DNA from: Gordionus sp. m RMFG-2023
Lineage: Eukaryota; Nematomorpha; Gordioida; Chordodea; Parachordodidae
Direction: 5' to 3'
Assembly (NCBI RefSeq): GCF_954871325.1
Contig: NC_088775.1
Location: forward strand, 63,217,561 to 63,281,560
Length of the DNA: 64,000 nt
Below the pieces are notes generated by a model. It was given only the letters and a program-made list of their open reading frames with translations. It was not told where the DNA came from and did no database searches. Below, piece by piece: positions 46,401-58,400 of the stretch. A program made the position numbers and the translations under genes. The stretch's first letter is position 1, and each line of letters opens with the position of its first letter.

Positions 46401-49400
46401 CAATACTTATTTTAACCGATTTAAGTCAAAAAAATTTAAAAAACTTTAAAAATAACGATTATGATAATTGTCACTTTTACATGGTGCATCTTAATTAAAA
46501 TTATAATTTAACATGTTAAAAATACATATTTTACCGTAAAAAAAATCTAATATGTTTAAAAATACCGATTATGATAATTGTCATCTTTCCAAGGAACATC
46601 TTCAATAATGAATATAAAAATTGACAGATTAAATTATTATCCTTAAAAAGATCCTACTTATACATAAATAAGTTAAATAAAAATAAGATTTCACCTAAAA
46701 GATTGTTTATTTATAATAAAATTCACAAAAGAATTCCTTAAAAAAGATTTAAAATTTTTATCAAAATATGTTTAAAAATCTTTTGAACTTCAAAATATTT
46801 TTTGCTTAAAATTTTGGGCGTGTAAAAATCACTAATAAATTGTAACAAAAATAATATTACAATAGTAGCTATCATTTTTTTTATTAAAAAAATATCAAAT
46901 AAAAGAAATCCATTTTTTATTTCATAATATAATAATATAAATAAAAAATATATATCATATAATATGTTTATTTGTTGATAAATAAAATATTAACATTAAA
47001 TATAAATAAAATAAATTATTTTAATAAAAATAAAAAAATAATAATAGGCCGTTTTCGCTATATTGTCTTCGCGATATTGACTTCGCTATAAAATTTTCGC
47101 GATTATTGTTTCGCGATAAAAATTTCGCTCTAATGTTTTCGCTTTAAAGGTTTCGCGATAAGAGTTATGCTATAAAAAATTCGCGATATTTGTTTCGCTA
47201 TATTCTTTTCGCTGAAAAATAATCGCGAATGTGGATTTGCGATAAAAGTTTCGCTATAAAATTCATTCGCAATAAACGACATTCGCGATAAAAGTTTCGC
47301 TGAATTGACATGGAACCATATTTATTTCGCTCCACTCGGCATTTTAAACTTTTTAAGCTAGAATTGGATATATAAAAATTAGATTAAAAAAATAATTTTT
47401 TCTAAAGGTACAGCTTTCAATTTTGCGCTATAACAATTTAATTTTTACTTCTTATGGCGTATCCTATTATCTTATTTACTCCCTTTTTAATTTTTTTACT
47501 ATTTTAAACCTAATTAAAATATATTCAATTTTAAAATTGGTAATATTTTTCAAAATAGGTAGGGGAAACCGGGGTTATAGCGAACCCTAAAAGGCAAACC
47601 TTAATAAAATTAAAAGTGTTTTATCATTTTTAACAAAAAATATCTCATTTTGTTAATCTATTAGTTTTATGGTAGTTTTAAATTTCAAAAATACATATCT
47701 AATACTTTTAATCAGAATCTTATTTTTTCTGGAATTTTTTTTTGGAAATTAGTGAACCCTACCCGGGAACCCTTTGCTCGGGCTATTATATGCTCTGCTT
47801 AATTTTCCAAATATTTAATAATATAAAGCATAAAAGTAATATATAAAATCAAAATCATTTATAAATAAAAAAATGGAAACATTATTCACAATCTTTGCAA
47901 ATAAAAAAAGGATTAAAATTGAAACATCTCCCATGTGACCAATAACTATATTTACGACATTGAAACCAGTCTTGATTGTTATGATGCTTGTAATAATTTT
48001 TTTTGCACACTAAACAAATGTTTTTCTTATTAATAACATTTTTTAATTTTTTCTTTTATTTGCTCTCTCCACGACCTTTTTTCCATGTTAAAATTTAAAA
48101 AAAATATGGAAAAATGGTCATTCTAAATCTCATAAAAATCAATGCCACTACTTTGGTTAAGATCATATTTTGAAGTAATTAGAATATCAATTTTGTTCGG
48201 GTAAATTGATTATTTTCTTTTATATAAGATGATTTTTGGGTGGTAAAAATGTATATTTATCTTTATTTTTGAAAAATAGTTAAGATTTAAAAAGTTATAC
48301 GAATCATATAATGCATTATTAAAATTCTTCAAGCTGTCCGATAGAAATAAAAATTACAAAATATATTTTTACCCATTTGCCTTAAAAAAATTTAAAAAAG
48401 TTTAAAAATGACCATTATGACAATTGTCACTTTCCTATGGTACATCTTCACTGAAATTTTAATTTAACATGTTTACAATATTTTACCCATTTGCCTTAAA
48501 AAAATTGAAAAAGTTCAAAAATGACGATTAGGACAATTGTCACTTTCCTATATGGTACATCATCACTGAAATTTTAATTTAACATTTTACAATATATATT
48601 TTTAACCATTTGCTTTTAAAAAATTCAAATAAGTTGGAGTCGTAAAAAACGACCCGATGTTTGAATGTGAGTCGAAAAAACGACCCAAACTTCAAGTCTG
48701 AGTCTATAAACGACCCAAACTTCAAGTCTGAGTCTATAAACGACCCAAACTTCAAGTCTGATTCTATAAACGACCAAAACTTTGAGTCAGAATCGAAAAA
48801 AATGACCCATATTTTGGGTCGAAGTCGTTTTTTGGCTTGAACTCGGGTCTCAAAAAAAAGACCCAAACTTTGAGTCGGAGTCGAAAAAAGGATCCGAACT
48901 TTGGGTCGGGGTCGCGACTCGCGGCGTTTTAACAACACTACTCAATACATAACTGATGGGTCATAAATTTTTGCAAGCCGAGAGGAACCGTTCTAAATAA
49001 AGGTTCAGGTCCCTGATTATATCCTGACAATCATGTATGCAACTTTATGACAAGCGATAATGTGAATGTGATATACTTTTGTATTGATAATATAAAGTTA
49101 CACAATTAATTTAAATAACTGCATATAATTACTTGAAACAAAAGGCCATTTATGCGCTTGTATTGCTTCAATAAGTTGAAAATAACCATTGCTTTCTTCA
49201 TATTGATCACCTTTATAACCCAATTCTAAAAAATTATTTTATATAAACTCATTGCTTGGACGAGGTTTTAAAAAATTATCTATTAAAATATCACCATGGT
49301 CTTCATTTCCATTCAAACAAATGAGTTGAATATCATTTCTTATGCACCACATAGTTAAATCTGGTATAAATTTTTTTTTCAGTATTATGGGCGGGGGGGG

Positions 49401-52400
49401 GGGGTAGGGGTTAAAATATAAAATGAGAGAAAATTTTAACATTTATACATATATTTTATAAAAATAATTAGCGATACATATATATATCAAGTAGCGAAAG
49501 ACTAAAGAACTACTGAGAGAAAAAGACCAGTCCATAGAGCAGTCCAATATATATGAGAGGTGTCAAAATGCTCAGGTATCGGAAATATTGTCAATTAAAA
49601 TCGATCCCAGTGCCGACAACTAAAAACTGTAATTAACCAGGCCATTTCCAGACAGAGCGTTTTTTCAAAGCGGTTTTGGGTAATATTATCAGCAATCTTT
49701 TTTTTTATTTCCAAACAAAGGATACTAACTTGACGATTTAATTTTTTTATATAATATAATATTTTTTAAAAAAAAACAATCCAGATGCCCAATTTTTAAT
49801 AGGAAATAGAAAACGTTAGGAAATAAAAAAAATATTGCTTGTAACATTACCCAAAAACCGCTTTGGAAAAACGTTCTATCTGGAAATGGTCTTAGATATT
49901 TTTTCAAAATTATAAACAAATTTCCAAATTAAAAAAAAAGTAAGAGGCTGCTGCTAATTTTTTTTACTTATTTATTTTTATTTAATTAAATTTTTAGGCT
50001 GTGCCAATCCACAAATTTTCTTAGGACCAAAGAGATATTTGGTGCATTATTATTTCATGAATATGGTTGGCTTATAAAAAAATCAATTTGATTAAAATCC
50101 CCAATTTTTTAAAATGTACACGAATAATTAAGTGTATTATGGTTTTTTTTATTCCCCAAAAGTTAAAATCATTTTATTTAAAATATGGGCAATGTTTATG
50201 GCTTTGTAATTCGTTAAATATTTTTATGTCGTTTTTCTTGTTAAAAATACAAAAAAAATATTTCATTTTTAATTTTTCTTTTATAATTCAATTTTTTTTT
50301 AAATATTATACAATTATACAGTAAATTAAATTTATGTTCATTTTTTTTATTATTAGGTAATCATATATAAAATAAAAAATATATAATTATATGCCAAATC
50401 CTTTTGTAAAACGTTAAATATTGGCCCCGGTCCGATATTTAATATCGGCACAACTCTATTTAATTTACATATTGAAATTTTTTATAATTATAAATGATAA
50501 TAATGATTATATCTTTGCTTTTTTCAGATCCAGGAATGGAATTTCTAAGCATTTGCATGGAGCTGCAAGATCTTCTTAGGAAGGCAAAAATACAAATTAT
50601 TTTTTAAAATATTTTTAGAGCTGCGTTTGCCAAAGGAAACTTTTCAAGGCTTAAATTTAATCAAACATATTTAGTCGACTATGACTTCTATGCATTAATA
50701 GAGAAACATTGAAAAGATAACAAATAAATATTTGTAAATACCCAAAAAAATACTGATTTTAAATATAATGAAATTTCATATATTTATTATTAGTTTTTAT
50801 ATAAAATTGGTTTTATTAAAAGTTAAATTTTTAAAAAAAATATGAAATATAAATGAAAATAAATCTTCCTTTTCAATTTTTTGGTACTTTCAAAAAATAT
50901 TTTAAAGAAAAGGGGTTGGACACAAAGATAAGATTTCCTCTACTTTATAAAAAAAACGTCATAGTCCTGTTTAAAATAAATATCACTATTTTTTGAATAT
51001 AACTTTTATATATAGTATCAGGACCTGCAGGTTCATAATGAAACCTGGCCTGTTAATCCAGCCCTAAATGAGATCAGGGGCGCGAATGCAGGAATTTGAT
51101 GTGGGTGTGGGGATAATTAAATTTTTTAAGATAATATTATTGTTATTTAAAAATATCAAGCATAAATTTATTAGGACTAATAACTATCAATTTTAAATTA
51201 ATGTGAATTATAAAAAATTAAATATATAAACCGACATATAAAAAACTATAAATAAATGTGAATTAAAAAAATATTAAACGGATATAACCGACGATATATG
51301 AAAAACTATAAAATAAATATGAATTATAGAATATTAATAGATGTAACCAGTATAGGAATCACTATAAAATAAATGACCCAAAATAGAAATTTGAATTTTT
51401 TGAGCCTTTAAAATTAATATATAAAGTATGTTGGAAATATAAATTAATACACAAAAAGTTTCTTAGGAATAATTGTATTTTGTATGTAATAACTTATAAA
51501 GTATTCATGAAAAAATATATAAAACATTAAAAAATAAATGCTGCACAAAAACATTATTAAGAAAATGTAAAATCCAATCTTTGTTGGGATTGAGCTAATT
51601 TTTCATTTATCTCATCCATGCTTGGCATCAAATGCCTATGAATAATCAAAAGGGCCAAACAATTCAATCCACTATCAAAAGTTGAACTTCTTAGGTATGT
51701 TTTTATTCTTATTAAAGAGAGAATGTTCTCTCATTAGTTGCAGTACTAATGGGAAGAGTTGCCATTATTTAATAATTTTAATACATTGAGAAAATAATCT
51801 AAAACATGTTTGAAAGATGCAAAGCAATAGAATTTTTTGGGACTATATCAACCATAGTTATTCTTTTATGCCATAGTTAGCATAAAGCTAATAAGACATC
51901 ATAAGATACTTTAATCTTCATGATAAAAATCTTCTAAATATTTTTTTTCAATCACCATGAAAAAGGTTAGGAAGGCTTGTGTGGAAGTAATATCTGCAGA
52001 TTGGTAAGTGATGCCTGATGAATTAAAAACAGTTCACTGATTTAGGTTATAAATGTATCTAAGAGAGGGATAATATAATACTCTTCTACTGACCCTATAT
52101 AAAAGTTTGGACAATGAGCTTTCCTTGCTGCAAGTCAAGGGAGGCAAATCCTGTTTCAAGTTTGAGAATCTTAAAAAATTCAAAGTAAAAATTAATCTCA
52201 TTATAAAATTTTTTTTTTCAAGAATAAAACTGAATACAAATTTAATAAGTGGGCAAGGGTATGATGGAGCTTGTGCAATGAGTGGGCAATTCAGTGGGCT
52301 TCGGGCATTTATAAAATAAAATGTCCAACAGCTATATATGTTCACTGTGCTGATCATTCGTTTTACTTGGCAATATTGAATTCATGTTCTTTACCATTGA

Positions 52401-55400
52401 TATCAAATTACTTAGGTATAATTTTATTTATTTTAATTAAATTTTTTATACTTATATCAGGCAAAATATCTATCATCTATGAGTTTAGATAGCCCAAGTG
52501 AGAAAATATTTTAAACAGGATTATTATTGAGGCTCCTTATCCAACAAGGATAAAGAAATCACAAAAAGCTTGTCCAACAAGATGGAGTCTCTGCCATCAA
52601 GGTAACAGCTTTTATGGAGTTAGAAAAGCCTATTATTAATGCCCTTACTGAAATATCATAATTGCCTGAAGGAGATATTTCCTCAGAAGCAAGCAAATCA
52701 TTGGATTCAATACTTATACTTTTTTTCTCATTAGAATGTATATTATACAACTATTTTATGTATTTTCAAAAACATAATTGACTTGATTGAGACAATGAGA
52801 ATAGCGGTGAGCAGAAACATAACATTGACTTGATTGAGACGATGAGAATAGCGGTGAGCATTTTATTAGAACTCAGGGAAATTAGGGCTAATGTTGTTGA
52901 AGAATTTCAAATTTTATATGTTATTTTTGAGTCAAAAGCAGAGCTATATGAGTTTAACATTTGTCTCCTCGACTTGCTGCAAGGCAAGCTCATTGTCCTA
53001 ACATTATATAAGGTCAGTAGAAGAATTATAAAATAAATGTCTTTATCATACTCTTAGATACCTTTATAACCCAAATAAATGAACGGTTTTTAATTCATTA
53101 GGCAGCATCAAGCAATCTGCAGAACAATGACCTGAAAGAGATATAGAAGCAATCAAATTATTGGATTCAATACTTATAACAATTTTTTTTTTCATTAGAA
53201 TGTATTAATAAATTATTTAATTATACAACTATTTTATGTAATACTTTTCAAACACATGACATTGACTTAATTGAGATGATGAGAATAGTGGAGAGCTTTA
53301 ATTAGAACTCAAGGAAATTAGATAATGTTGATGAAGCATTTCACATTTTATATGTTATTGTTGAATTAAAAGCAGAGTTTAATATTTGTCTCTCGACTTG
53401 CAGCAAGGCAAGCTTATTGTTCAAATATTAATATAGGGTCAGTAGAAGAGTATTATAAAATAAAAGTCTTTATCCCTCTCTTAGATACATTTATAACCTA
53501 AATGAATGAATGTTTTTAATTCATCAGGTAGCACTTACCAATCTGCAGATATTACTTCCACAAAAGCCTTCCTAACCTTTTTCAGATGGTGAGAGAAAAA
53601 AAAAATATTTGGGAGATTTTTATCATGAAGATGTTAAAGTAAATTATGAAGCCTAATTAGCTGAATTAACTATGGTTGAGATAGTCTCAAAAAATGTTAT
53701 GGATGCTTTGCATCATTTCAAACATTTTTTAGATTATTTTTCCAATGTATTAAAATATATATTAGCAACTTTTCCCATTAGTACTGCATCTAATGAGAGA
53801 ACATTCTCTTTTATAAATATATAATATGTTTCTTAATAGTATATTTTATGCAATTTTATTTTTTAATGTGTTATACATTTTTTCAAGAATACTTTATAAG
53901 TTATTACATATAAAATACAATTATTCCTAAGAAACCTTTTGTGTATTTTCAAAATTTAAATTTTTTATACCTTATATATACATTTTAAAGGATCAAAAAA
54001 TTTAAAATTTCTATTTTAAATAATTAATTTCATAGTTTTTCATATGCAGACGGTTATATCCATTTAATATATTCACATTTATTTTATAGTTTTTTATATG
54101 TCGGTTTATATATTTAATTTTTTATAATCACATAATTGTGTATTAGAAATAGCTATTAGTCCTAATAAATTTATAATCCTTGTTCAAAAGAAGCTTTAGT
54201 CGCTAATATTTTTATAGAAAATTTTGATAGCATTGGGAAATCTTTTTCTCATTGTTTCCACCAAAGTACAATATCTATTTGAAGTAATGCAATTTCAAAA
54301 TCAAATTAGTTATGTTATAGTTATTTTTGTTTATTTATAAATTCTAATTTCTAAGAAATTTTATGTAATGAATTAAAACGAATTTATGGTTTGTAATATA
54401 CATAGGTATATCTCAAATATATACATGGCAAAAACATTATATATATATATAAATATATTATATTATATTATATTATATTATGTATAACAATATATTGCCA
54501 AATGAATATGAAATATGAAACTTAATTTCCAATAAATATTTATTCATTGAATAACAATAACTTTATTGAAAATATTTCATTTTAAAAAGACTAATCATGT
54601 ACATTTATATATCAGATAAACAATGACAAAAACATTATATATAATATATAAAAAAAACATTGTATAATTATGGATGTATATTAAAATTTTATTATCAAAT
54701 AAAAAAAATGAAAGATTATAATATCTATTATTACAAAATAACCAGCTCACCCACCCATTATTTAAAAATTTTTTTACACCTGGGGAGACCTCAGATTGAA
54801 CATTTAATATTCACACTTACTGTTCATATTTATAATTTTCCTTATTCAAAATTTTTAAAATTTAGGGCTAGGCCAAGAAATGATCAAAAATAAAATCCAA
54901 ACTTGGCAAAAAAAGGGCTATGCTTAAAAAAAATTAAATCTCAGACTTGATAATAAAAATAAATTTTTAACATGGGCTGGGCCTAAGATATTGGTTTCTT
55001 TGGGTCTCTGATAAATATACAAAATTATTATATTGTATAGTGTGAATATTAAATGTTCAATCTGAGGTCTCCCCAACCAACTACCTATTTAAGATGGGTG
55101 GGTGGGACAAAATTTTTTAAACAGGTGTAAAAAATTTTTTAAATAATGGGTGGGTGAGCTGGTTATTTTGTAATAATAGATATTATAATCTTTCATTTTT
55201 TTTATTTGGTAATAAAATTTTAATATACATGCGTAATTATACAATGTTTTTTTTATATATTATATATAATGTTTTTGTCATTGTTTATCTGATATATAAA
55301 TGTACATGATTAGTCTTTTTAAAATGAAATATTTTCAATAAAGTTATTGTTATTCAATGAATAAATATTTATTGGAAATTAAGTTTGATATTTCATATTC

Positions 55401-58400
55401 ATTTGGCAATATATTGTTATACATAATATAATATAATATAATATATTTATATATATATATAATGTTTTTGCCATGTATATATTTGAGATATACCTATGTA
55501 TATTACAAACCATAAATTCGTTTTAATTCATTACATAAAATTTCTTAGAAATTAGAATTTATAAATAAACAAAAATAACTATAACATAACTAATTTGATT
55601 TTGAAATTGCATTACTTCAAATAGATATTGTACTTTGGTGGAAACAATGAGAAAAAGATTTCCCAATGCTATCAAAATTTTCTATAAAAACATTAGCGAC
55701 TAAAGCTTCTTTTGAACATGGATTATAAATTTATTAGGACTAATAGCTATTTCTAATACACAATTTTAAATTATGTGATTATAAAAAATTAAATATATAA
55801 ACCGACATATAAAAAACTATAAAATAAATGTGAATATATTAAATGGATATAACCGTCTGCATATGAAAAACTATGAAATAAATTGACTAAAATACGCGCC
55901 CCCAAAAACTACGCGCCCCCTATGAAAGAAGCTTAATTTAAATTATATTATTTTAGAATCGTATTTAGCTTTATAAAATAAGGCAGAAAATGTGTTTTTT
56001 TATTTAAAAAAAAAATGGTAACATAGTAAAATTTTAAAAAAAATATTTTTTTACATGACTAAAGAAGCTTAATTTATAAAAAATGAACGTAGAATCATAT
56101 AAAGCTTATTAAAAGGTTTAAAAAAATGTAAATATTATATTTTAAAACTTTTTATAACCTAGTGGGCTTTTGAAAAACAAATTTTTTTTTTGACTAAACT
56201 ACGCGCCCCTACGCGTCCCCTATCAAAGAAGCTTATTTCATAAAAAATTAAAGCATAATCGTATTAAGCTCATTAAGAGGAATCAAAAAATATTAATATT
56301 AAGTTTATAAATAATTTATAACTATTAAGATTTGGAAAAAACACTTAATTTCTTCTTTTTTTGCCTGTTAAATATACATTATTTTTTAAAAATGAATACA
56401 GAATCATGTATAACTTTTCAAGGAGATTCGGAAAATGGTATTATTTATTTATTTTTTTTAAATATTTTTATTATCAAAAAAAATTTTTTTTGACTAAACT
56501 AAGCGCCTCCTATCAAAGAAGCTTATTTCATAAAAAATTAAAGCATAATCGTATTAAGCTCATTAAAAGGAATCAAAAAATGTTAATATATAGTTTTTGA
56601 ATGATTTATAACTTATTGAGAGTTGGAAAAAACACTTAATTTCTTCTTTTTTTGACAAAACTACGCGCCCCCGTTGAATATGGTGAATTCCATATCAAAT
56701 CAACCAAAAAAAAGTCGATTCTCAACCCGACCCTCTTCAATTTTTCTTAAATTTTGCATAATGGTAGTATATACTATAACTAAGAAAAAAATGAAATTTT
56801 ACCTCAACAAGGTTTACTCGCTAAGATATGGGCGTTTAAAGCGTGGAAAAATAGTACATTTTTGACAAAATGTGCCTCATTTATTTTCAAATATCTCGAG
56901 AAATAATTAAGTTAGAAAAATAATTTAAATTTTATTATGTAGCTTAATAATAGTTCTTTAATATGACATAAAAATAAATATGATATAAATTTGATGAATG
57001 TCCAAAACCGGATGTATAAAACCGGAAATGGCCATAGAAAAAAAAAGGTATTTTTTTTTGAAATTTTTTTTCTGTAGATAGATATAATACTGCTTTATAT
57101 TTGTGCCAAATCCTAGCCTGGGATGAAAAAGGGTCTAGGAGTTATGACTCTTTATATGGCTTAAATTGATCAAAAATATCTTCATTTAATGAATACTTAT
57201 GAAATAATGTTTTTTTTTAAATTATGTCTAAATGATAGGCCCTCACTTTTTTTTATTTTTAATTGTTAACATATTGTGACTGAAAATTACTTGACAAAAT
57301 AATTCTAAACCAATTTATAACTTTATTTTTCTGAAATGCATAGTTACATATAATATAATAATTCATAATTATGTTTACAATATATCATATATTAAATTAT
57401 CTAAAGAATTAGAATAAATTTTGACTTTATTATTTTTATATTGGGTTACGGCCCCATCAGAAAAATAATAAATTTTGGTCAATGTATCAAATCTTTCTTT
57501 TAAAAATAAGATCATTTTAGTTTGAAATAAATAAAAGGCACAGGCATTGTGCTTTAAGCAATCTGATATTACCACTAAACTTATATGTTTTATAGTGTTG
57601 TCCTGACTATAATAAATGATAAAAGAGTGAATAGTGGACTGATTATTTGTCCAATGAAATCCCTGTGCATGGTCTTGCACTTTTTCCAATAATATAATAT
57701 GATTTTATTATTTTTTTAGTTTATAATAATTTAGTTTCTTTTTCCCAACAATATAATTTTATTATTTTTTCCGTTTAAGAATACTATTTTCGATTCGGAG
57801 AATTCATTTTTCTTTAATATAAATGAAAATTGTGATTATGATTTTAAGATGAAGTAAAAGTTATAGAGCTTACACATTCGGGGTTACGAAAACTACAATA
57901 TGAATGTGAATTTATCAATTAAATATGATGATATTTGTTGAATTTTAATTATGATAGATTGTTTTATGCTAATAAATAAAAAAAAGTAAGGGCATATCAT
58001 TTAGACATAATTTTTTAAATAAACATTATTTCATAAGTATTCAATATTTAAGATATTTTTGATTAATTTAAGCCATATAAAGAGTCATAACTCCTAGACC
58101 CTTTTTTATCCCAGGCTAGGATTTGGCACGAATATAAAGCAGTGTTATATCTATCTACAGAAAAAAAATTTCGAAAAAAAAATACCTTTTTTTTCTATGG
58201 CCATTTCCAGTTTAATACATCCGGTTTTGGACATTCATCATCATATTTATTTTTATGTCATATTAAAGAACTATTATTAAGCTACATAATAAAATTTAAA
58301 TTATTTTTCTAACTTAATTATTTCTCGAGATATTTGAAAATAAATGAGGCACTTTTTGTCAAAAATGTACCATTTTTCCGCGCTTTAAACGCCCATATCT

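Larger units (their letters stand above)
44930..47317. mobile_element. 2.4-kb foldback element of the MULE family
   Basis: Perfect 9-bp duplication ATATTTATT (44,921-44,929; 47,318-47,326). The left end is CGTATCAGGTCAATTCAGCG; the right end, inverted, is GGTTCCATGTCAATTCAGCG, the same two tips as the 9.2-kb MULE. Both start with 14-bp minisatellite arrays (44,930-45,215; 47,046-47,317). Nearly the whole element is one inverted repeat centred near 46,290 (e.g. tgttcacgcccaagatttta at 45,311 and its inverse at 46,806). No coding capacity; presumably moved by the MULE's enzyme. Confidence 0.88.

Noticed and set aside
48579-48938. 119-aa repeat protein (FGSFIDSDLK units)
   Set aside because: Encoded by 30-bp tandem repeats at a transposon tip; the open frame follows from the repeat period.
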